A stretch of DNA of 17,637 bases from 2-02-FULL-44-35 sp964629505. Its GTDB lineage: Bacteria; Patescibacteriota; Minisyncoccia; Phycocordibacterales; DSPV01. This document shows positions 12,793 to 17,637 of the stretch, piece by piece. Position numbers and translations under genes: made by a program. Positions within the stretch are counted from its first letter, which is position 1. Every line of letters starts with the position of its first letter. The notes under the pieces are model-generated. The model was not told the DNA's origin, did not search any database, and saw nothing but the letters and a program-made list of their open reading frames with translations. Where the stretch lies: the NCBI GenBank assembly GCA_964629505.1, contig CAZVQR010000009.1:1-17637 (forward strand), written 5' to 3'.

Positions 12793-12897
12793 GCGGAGGA
12801 AAAACCGGTTATCGGCATTCCACTTGTTGTCGTTGCCAAGCGAGTTCTGGTTGACATTCCACTGCCTGTCGTTCCGATTCATGTTGACGACCGAGAC
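12793..12897 (-). other. DGR template repeat (TR)
   Basis: A 105-bp non-coding repeat aligned without gaps to the VR at an offset of 369 bp. There are 18 differences: 17 are at T on the plus strand (A on the coding strand), out of 29 such positions; only one (12831) is at another base among 76. Read in the target's frame, nine of the 14 differing codons are Asn codons (AAC/AAT), the DGR signature that lets A changes give many residues. A stop codon lies upstream in that frame, so TR is not translated. The end near RT (12793-12817) is identical to VR and would be the initiation-of-homing-like segment. Confidence 0.97.
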
Positions 12898-13080
12898 GCT
12901 TCGTGCAACACACCGCCCATATCACCACCTTTAGAATACTCTCCGGGTTGTATCGCATTCCGAGTCAAAACTCGATAGTATGGTGCACCAACTTTTTTCT
13001 TTTTTTACGGGGTGAGTCCCCGAAACCTCGCCACCCGAAGCAATTTACCGCGAGTGCCAGCGTGTTCGGGTAAAATTATA
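12898..13080 (-). ncRNA. Putative structured 5' part of the TR RNA, with -10 box
   Basis: This stretch between target gene and TR has no gene. On the minus strand it starts with a perfect -10 hexamer TATAAT (13075-13080), giving a predicted start near 13068. Stems follow: 7 bp (13033-13039 with 13065-13071), CGGGG/CCCCG (13010-13024), CGAGT/ACTCG (12961-12974) and a palindrome TGGTGCACCA. A promoter and folded leader for the TR RNA are inferred; no -35 box is evident. Confidence 0.4.
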
Positions 13081-13104
13081 CCCCGACACGCGAGTGTCGG
13101 GGTA
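13079..13104. repeat. 11-bp hairpin with GCGA tetraloop downstream of VR
   Basis: TACCCCGACAC (13079-13089) pairs perfectly with GTGTCGGGGTA (13094-13104) around a GNRA-type GCGA loop. GC-rich hairpin/cruciform structures with 4-nt loops just downstream of VR are known to promote target recognition in the Bordetella phage DGR. Here the hairpin is 58 bp beyond the VR end in coding direction. Confidence 0.75.
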
Positions 13105-13110
13105 GTGAGG

Positions 13111-13137
13111 AAAAAATATAAAGGGTCCAAAGGACCC
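13111..13137 (-). terminator. Terminator of the DGR target gene
   Basis: GGGTCC (13123-13128) pairs with GGACCC (13132-13137) across a 3-nt loop and is followed on the minus strand by TTTATATTTTTT. It begins 6 nt after the target stop codon and separates the target mRNA from the TR RNA. Confidence 0.7.
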
Positions 13138-13143
13138 AGTGTC

Positions 13144-13815
13144 CTAGTTTCCAGAGAAGTTGCGGAGGAAAAACCGGTTATCGGCAAACCACTCGTAGTG
13201 GTGGCCAAGCGAGAACCGGGAGACATCCCACTGCCCGCCGAACCGACTCATGCTGACGACCGAGACACATTCTTCGTCTTCGTTGTCCACGAAGAATTTA
13301 TTGCCCCAGCCGTCAGTGCGTAAACCGACATCTTCACCGTTCTCTTGACACCCTACGAGCGCTTCAATCGCGGGGAGAGTGGTGGTGTAGCCGCGTCCCT
13401 TGAGCAACCTGGCAAGAGTTTTGATGTCTCCCGTTACCCCAAGAAAGCTCTCCGCCATTTGCTTGAAAGTCGCAACCTCGGCCAGTTCGCAGACCGTGAA
13501 CTGGCTGTCCGGTTGTTCTCGTTGGACCTTGGGCAGAAACTTGTCCAGGTCACCGTCGCGGTAGTAATACCGCTTCTTGTCCGTGAAGCAGTCGGTGGTC
13601 TTTTTGGCTTTCACCTTACCAACCGTGACAGTCTTGAGGAAAGAGAAAAGCTTCTTGATCTTCTGGTCGAAGTGCTTGTTCAATTCAACCCAAAATGGAT
13701 GATCCGGCGATTTGATGACCGCTTGAACTACTTCTCCATCTGCTCTCATCGCACCAAGTTTTTCGGCGACAAGTTTCCCCATCTCAAACTGCTGACCGAT
13801 TGTGATTATGTTCAT
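13144..13815 (-). CDS. DGR target protein with C-terminal variable region
   Basis: A 223-aa protein. The N-terminal two thirds (1-~120) are helical and charged with no known domain (MNIITIGQQFEMGKLVAEKLG at the start; a KK-rich middle, 50-80). The C-terminal part, with GRGYTTTLPAIEALVG, GLRTDGWGNKFFVDNE and a final WFADNRFFLRNF, has the look of a compact C-type-lectin-like fold, the usual DGR display fold. Residues 184-218 are the VR; 14 differ from the TR reading, at 188, 190, 192-194, 197, 199-201, 205-208 and 210, including aromatic Phe and Tyr. ATG 13815 is preferred over an upstream TTG. No signal peptide or membrane anchor is seen, so a cytoplasmic binder or a non-classical export is implied. 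Function of the N-terminal domain is unknown. Confidence 0.9.
   Translation of the reverse strand: MNIITIGQQFEMGKLVAEKLGAMRADGEVVQAVIKSPDHPFWVELNKHFDQKIKKLFSFLKTVTVGKVKAKKTTDCFTDKKRYYYRDGDLDKFLPKVQREQPDSQFTVCELAEVATFKQMAESFLGVTGDIKTLARLLKGRGYTTTLPAIEALVGCQENGEDVGLRTDGWGNKFFVDNEDEECVSVVSMSRFGGQWDVSRFSLGHHYEWFADNRFFLRNFSGN
13162..13266 (-). other. DGR variable repeat (VR)
   Basis: The 105-bp acceptor sequence at the 3' end of the target gene, ending 18 nt before its stop codon. It matches the TR except at 17 TR-adenine positions and one C/G position (13200). The last 25 bp in coding direction (13162-13186) are identical to TR although three TR adenines occur there, as expected for a protected initiation segment. 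The pattern shows past retrohoming into this gene. Confidence 0.97.
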
Positions 13816-13877
13816 TTGTTGAAACCGCAATAACGGCGGACCGTGTCACCTCATAGCGAGGGCTTATCGGCTGATCG

Positions 13878-13932
13878 TTAGTTGCGGAATATGAATCATT
13901 TCATTAAGAAACAGTCCATATTCCGCAACTAA
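13878..13932. repeat. 16-bp perfect inverted repeat between target and GH130 genes
   Basis: TTAGTTGCGGAATATG (13878-13893) and its exact complement (13917-13932) flank 23 nt. They lie in the 332-bp divergent region 13816-14147, 62 bp upstream of the target start. The position suits an operator or a transcription-start hairpin; a small mobile-element remnant is possible. Apart from this and the GH130 -10 boxes, I see nothing clear in the interval. Confidence 0.85.
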
Positions 13933-14123
13933 AATCACAATTTCAAGGTTCAAAACTGCGAATAGGTTAGCATGGAACATCTGATTTTGTCAATAGGCGA
14001 AAAAGTGGCTCTGTTGAGCCTCAATTCAGTACTTCGGCACGCCGAGATTTTCCGTTGCCATCGCTGAATTTTAACGTTTTATCAAACAAAATGCTTGTGG
14101 ATAAAATAATAGTCAATATGAGA

Positions 14124-14141
14124 TATAATATAAGGTATAAT
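14124..14141 (+). promoter_or_regulatory. Two -10 boxes before the first GH130 gene
   Basis: TATAAT occurs at 14124-14129 and again at 14136-14141; the second ends exactly 6 nt before ATG 14148. This is the same geometry as at the antitoxin and PaaX-like genes and predicts a leaderless mRNA. An AAGG lies between the boxes and could act as a distant Shine-Dalgarno for a longer transcript. No clear -35 box is seen. Confidence 0.5.
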
Positions 14142-14147
14142 ATCACT

Positions 14148-16019
14148 ATGGCGCGGGATATTTCTCCCAAAAAAACCTCTTTGAAAAAATGGCCGTTGGC
14201 GGTCACGGTTGGCGACGGCCGGCCATTCATTTTTTACCAACTGCTTGACGAAAAAGAATCTCGGCTTTGTTTTGCGGGCAGCCACGACGGCACTGATTTT
14301 GGCAATGTCTGTGAGAAAGTGGTTTTTACAAATTTCAAAAAATCGCCACCGGAAACGAAAAATTGTCGCGATTTCAAAATTTCCAAAAAGCGCGGCGGCT
14401 GGTTCTTAACTTATGTCGAAAAAACCAGTAAAAGTTTCGTCAGCCACGCCGCCGAATCAACCGATTTGAAAAAGTGGAAAGAAATTGAAACCGACAACCA
14501 AATTCCGGCACCCGGCTATTTGGTGCCAAATTATAAGTGGCAAAACAAAAATGTTTTATATTACGGCAAACAACAAGGTATTGGGGTCGCTTATTCCAAG
14601 GATTTAAAAATTTGGGAAACTAGTAAAGCAGTCGCTTTACCGCCACGGAGCGGTTTCTTTGACAATAATTCGCTTTCTGTTTTAGCAGTGGAAAAAGAAA
14701 CCGATGGCATTTATGTTATCTACGATACCTCCTCCATTAAAGGCGAAGGCTATCAGCTTCAAATCGGCGCCGCGGTTTTTTCTTTGGATGACCCAGAGCA
14801 AGTGATTTGGCGCAGCGAGTGGCCGCTCTTTGAACAAAATTTCGCCGACGGCGCCAATAAAAAACCAACGGCGCTGGGTGGTGTTTTTCTTAAAAATCAA
14901 ATCGCTCTCTATTGGTGGTTCGGTGACAAGGGTTTAATAACCGTTGCTTTACCCCGCTTTTCTATTTTCGGAAAAACCACCGGCACCAAAGGCGGCTTAG
15001 CCAGAAAAAAGGAAAACCCAATTATCACTCCGAATGGTAAAAATCACTGGGAAAGCGAAGCAACTTTCAATCCGGCGGTGCTTTACGAAAACGGCAAAGT
15101 TCATCTGCTCTACCGCGCGGTCGGCCGCGACAGTGTTTCTTCTATTGGCTATACCGCTTCCAGCGATGGCGTAAATTTCTTGGAGCGCGGACCAGAACCG
15201 GCTTATTGGCCAAGAGAAAAATTTGAAGGCGTTCATGTGATTAGCCAGCTTATCATCAATCGACCGTTCCTGGCTTACGCGTCGGGTGGTGGCGGTAACG
15301 GCGGTTGCGAGGACCCGCGCCTAACTTTAATCGGTAACACGATTTATATGATTTATACCGCTTTTGACGGTTGGGGTTCAGTGCGATTGGCTTTGTCTTC
15401 AATTAAATTGGCGGATTTCAAAAATCAACGCTGGTATTGGAAAAAACCGATTTTGATTTCGCCACCCGGACAAATTCACAAAAACTGGGTGTTGTTTCCA
15501 GAGAAAATTAACGGCAAATTTGCTTTGCTCAACAGCGTCTCGCCCGAGATTACTATCAGTTATTTTGATAATTTGAATTTCAAAGATGGAGAATTTGTGA
15601 ATAGCCGCTTCGGCGGCATGGCTGGCAGGGCGCACGCTTGGGACAATTTAATACGCGGCGCCGGACCGCCGCCGATTAAAACACCCTACGGCTGGCTTTT
15701 GCTTTATCACGCTATGGACCGACGCGACCCAAATCGCTACAAAATCGGGGCGATGATTTTGGATGAAAAAAACCCGACAAAAGTTCTCTACCGCTCCCGT
15801 CGGCCGATTTTGGAACCGGATATGCCCTACGAGAATGAAGGTTTCAAAACCGGTGTGGTCTATTCCTGCGGCGCCGCCGTAAAAGATAATGAATTATTCA
15901 TTTATTACGGCGCCGCCGATAAAGTGTCCTGCGTCGCCTCGGTGCCATTAGACAAATTCTTGAACGATTTGAAAAAAGATGTTGAAATTAAAATGGTAAT
16001 GCGCGCGGTCCGAATTTAA
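14148..16019 (+). CDS. GH130-type glycoside phosphorylase/hydrolase with extra N-terminal domain
   Basis: A 623-aa protein. Residues ~300-610 form a GH130 five-bladed beta-propeller: HWESEATFNPAVLYENGKVH, LLYRAVGRD, the conserved GCEDPRL (386-392), IYMIYTAFDGWG, VLFPEKINGKFALL, GPPPIKTPYGWLLLYHAMD and YYGAADKVSCVA. GH130 enzymes phosphorolyse or hydrolyse beta-mannosides. Residues ~1-285 are repeat-like, with KSFVSHAAESTDLKKW and IGVAYSKDLKIWE blades, resembling a degenerate second propeller without the GCEDPR motif. No signal peptide, so it should act in the cytoplasm. Several in-frame starts lie upstream (TTG 14055, ATG 14091, ATG 14118), but 14148 is the one placed after the -10 box. A second GH130 gene follows 9 nt later. 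Confidence 0.88.
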   Translation: MARDISPKKTSLKKWPLAVTVGDGRPFIFYQLLDEKESRLCFAGSHDGTDFGNVCEKVVFTNFKKSPPETKNCRDFKISKKRGGWFLTYVEKTSKSFVSHAAESTDLKKWKEIETDNQIPAPGYLVPNYKWQNKNVLYYGKQQGIGVAYSKDLKIWETSKAVALPPRSGFFDNNSLSVLAVEKETDGIYVIYDTSSIKGEGYQLQIGAAVFSLDDPEQVIWRSEWPLFEQNFADGANKKPTALGGVFLKNQIALYWWFGDKGLITVALPRFSIFGKTTGTKGGLARKKENPIITPNGKNHWESEATFNPAVLYENGKVHLLYRAVGRDSVSSIGYTASSDGVNFLERGPEPAYWPREKFEGVHVISQLIINRPFLAYASGGGGNGGCEDPRLTLIGNTIYMIYTAFDGWGSVRLALSSIKLADFKNQRWYWKKPILISPPGQIHKNWVLFPEKINGKFALLNSVSPEITISYFDNLNFKDGEFVNSRFGGMAGRAHAWDNLIRGAGPPPIKTPYGWLLLYHAMDRRDPNRYKIGAMILDEKNPTKVLYRSRRPILEPDMPYENEGFKTGVVYSCGAAVKDNELFIYYGAADKVSCVASVPLDKFLNDLKKDVEIKMVMRAVRI

Positions 16020-16028
16020 ATTAAAAAA

Positions 16029-17637
16029 ATGTTCACCGTTCGCCGTTCCAAACACAACCCGCTCATCGCACCCGACAGCGCTCATCCTTGGGAAGCGTCG
16101 GGCACTTTCAATTGTTCGGCGGTTAAAGCTGGCAAAAAAACTTTAGCGGTTTACCGCGCTCTTTCCGCTAACCACCAGATTCCAAACTTTCCCGAAAAAC
16201 TTTCGGTCATTGGCTTCACCGAAAGCGACGACGGTTTTCATTTTGAAAACCGTCGGCTGTTAATCACACCCGAAGCGCCGTGGGAACGATTCGGTTGCGA
16301 AGACCCGAGAATTACCAAACTCGGCGATACTTACTACATTTTTTATACCGCCCTATCGGAGTTCCCTTTCCGTTTGGAAGGTATTAAAGCCGCTTTGGTA
16401 AAAACCAAGGATTTCAAGACATTAGAGCGCCATCTGGTCACCCCCTTCAACGCCAAAGGTATGGCGTTGTTTCCGGAAAAAATCAACGGCAAATTTGCCG
16501 TGGTTTTTTCCGTCAATACCGACCGACCGCCGGCCAAAATCGCTTTCGCCTTTTTTGACAAAGAAACTGATATTTGGTCGGCGGAATTTTGGAACGATTG
16601 GCTTAAAAATTTAGACCATCACGCCATTGACCCGCGTCGCTCGCCAGCCGACCATGTGGAAGTCGGCGCACCGCCAATCAAAACTAAGGACGGCTGGTTA
16701 TTGCTCTACGCTCACATTCAAAATTATTTCGGCGGTGAAGCGTTATTCGGTATTGAGGCCTTGCTTTTGGACTTGGAAAATCCCCGCCGGATTATTGGCC
16801 GGACCAAAGGCCCATTTTTAGTGCCGCAGGAAAAATATGAAACCGACGGCTATGTTAAAAATATCGTTTTCCCGTCCGGCGCGATTCTGGATGGCGAAAC
16901 GCTCAAAATTTTTTACGGCGCCGCCGACACAGTCTCGGCCATAGCCGAAGTCAAACTGGAAAATTTATTATCGGTCTTGAAACCGGACAATAACATCGTC
17001 AGTCGAGTCGGTGATAAGCCAATTCTGGAACCGCGAAAAAATTTTCCTTGGGAAGCCAAAGCGGTTTTCAATCCGGGAGCGATTGAGCTAAACGGCAAAA
17101 TCCATCTGCTCTACCGCGCCCAATCAAATGACAACACTTCCGTTTTCGGCTACGCGACAAGCCAAGACGGTATTAAATTAGACGAGCGCTCCACCGAACC
17201 GATTTATGTTCCGCGCGAACCGTTTGAAATTAAAAAACAACCGGGTAATTCCGGTTGCGAAGACCCGCGCCTGACTTTGATTAATGACATGATTTATATG
17301 TTCTATACCGCTTTTGACGGCGTGAATTTGCCACGCGTTGCTACCACCTCCATTTCGGTTAAAAATTTTTTGGCGAAAAACTGGCGTTGGAAAAAACCGG
17401 TAATAATCAGTCCGTTCGGCGTTGATGACAAAGACGCTTTCCTGTTTCCGAAAAAAGTCGGTAAAAATTATTTAGTGTTCCATCGCGTCGGTTTGGATAT
17501 TTGTGTTGACCCGATACCCTCTCTTGATTTCACATCAGAGTGTATTAAAACCATCACCCCGATTGTTTCGCCGCGCAAATTTATGTGGGACAGTGAACGA
17601 ATCGGCATCAACACACCACCGATTGAAAGTGATAAAG
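16029..17637 (+). CDS. Tandem-domain GH130 glycosidase/phosphorylase (partial, 3' cut)
   Basis: The reading frame from ATG 16029 is open for 536 codons to the window edge, so the C-terminus is missing. It carries two GH130 propellers: domain 1 (about 1-320) with GCEDPRITKLGDTYYIFYTA at 89 onward, and domain 2 (from about 325) with GCEDPRLTLINDMIYMFYTA at 409 onward. Both keep the ED-P-R core, and domain 1 has the VGAPPIKTKDGWLLLYAH block, so both could be active, unlike the preceding gene's N-terminal domain. Starts 9 nt after the previous stop with an A-rich spacer and no strong Shine-Dalgarno; cotranscription is likely. Substrate is inferred from family only (beta-mannosides). No signal peptide. 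Confidence 0.9.
   Translation, partial: MFTVRRSKHNPLIAPDSAHPWEASGTFNCSAVKAGKKTLAVYRALSANHQIPNFPEKLSVIGFTESDDGFHFENRRLLITPEAPWERFGCEDPRITKLGDTYYIFYTALSEFPFRLEGIKAALVKTKDFKTLERHLVTPFNAKGMALFPEKINGKFAVVFSVNTDRPPAKIAFAFFDKETDIWSAEFWNDWLKNLDHHAIDPRRSPADHVEVGAPPIKTKDGWLLLYAHIQNYFGGEALFGIEALLLDLENPRRIIGRTKGPFLVPQEKYETDGYVKNIVFPSGAILDGETLKIFYGAADTVSAIAEVKLENLLSVLKPDNNIVSRVGDKPILEPRKNFPWEAKAVFNPGAIELNGKIHLLYRAQSNDNTSVFGYATSQDGIKLDERSTEPIYVPREPFEIKKQPGNSGCEDPRLTLINDMIYMFYTAFDGVNLPRVATTSISVKNFLAKNWRWKKPVIISPFGVDDKDAFLFPKKVGKNYLVFHRVGLDICVDPIPSLDFTSECIKTITPIVSPRKFMWDSERIGINTPPIESDK

Noticed and set aside
12580..12882. Minus-strand open frame across the TR (about 100 codons)
   Set aside because: Its first part is simply the TR read in target frame and the rest is antisense to avd. 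It has no start signal, and a stop precedes the target-frame reading.
13000..13080. Possible tRNA on the minus strand
   Set aside because: Some stems are present, but no T-loop GTTCGA-type sequence, anticodon arm or acceptor pairing could be fitted.
8937..13815. Prophage carrying nucleotide enzymes and DGR
   Set aside because: No capsid, terminase, portal, integrase or lysis gene is present, and flanks are ordinary chromosomal genes. A past phage origin of single genes cannot be excluded.
14055..14147. N-terminal extension of the first GH130 protein from TTG 14055
   Set aside because: The added segment is low-complexity Asn/Ile/Tyr sequence arising from the -10 boxes; ATG 14148 sits at the expected promoter distance.

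Overview
The window looks like a piece of chromosome from a Candidate Phyla Radiation (Patescibacteria, most likely Parcubacteria-like) bacterium. This is inferred from the protein style: an ArgRS with a TDPN...FHIGHL signature block, a ribosomal protein S12 with an extra loop before its KRGVC motif, GH130 proteins, a PaaX/Cas2-like one-gene regulator, tight minimal operons and a diversity-generating retroelement (DGR). The standard genetic code fits every gene read here.

Layout. Bases 1-7667 are almost entirely minus-strand housekeeping: rpsG and rpsL behind an M16 zinc peptidase (72-2267); a 131-aa orphan with a palindromic operator-like promoter (2335-2800); a tightly packed antitoxin-toxin-tmk-argS run (2805-5643); an orphan helical protein (5686-6432); and glyA (6459-7667). 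A small orphan gene and a PaaX-like regulator diverge from about 8000-8128. thyA and folA follow on the plus strand (8937-10309). Three copies of a 36-bp inverted-repeat hairpin and a two-copy 91-bp tandem repeat surround the regulator, thyA and folA.

Bases 10353-13815 hold a DGR: a reverse transcriptase (11391-12392), an Avd accessory protein on the opposite strand (12424-12771), a template repeat TR (12793-12897) and a target gene (13144-13815) whose 3' end is the variable repeat VR (13162-13266). TR and VR are 105 bp each and differ at 18 positions; 17 of these are adenines of the TR on the coding strand, the hallmark of DGR mutagenesis. The RT stop overlaps the start of a dCMP deaminase gene, which is followed 1 nt later by a P-loop kinase, so the RT sits at the head of a nucleotide-metabolism operon. 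Together with glyA, thyA, folA and tmk, the neighbourhood encodes a route from dCMP to dTDP plus the folate cycle that feeds thymidylate synthase.

The right end (14148-17637) carries two consecutive plus-strand GH130-type beta-propeller proteins. The second is a double-domain protein that runs off the window. Four perfect palindromes lie inside argS and glyA, and at least three genes have a -10 box exactly 6 nt before the ATG, suggesting leaderless mRNAs.
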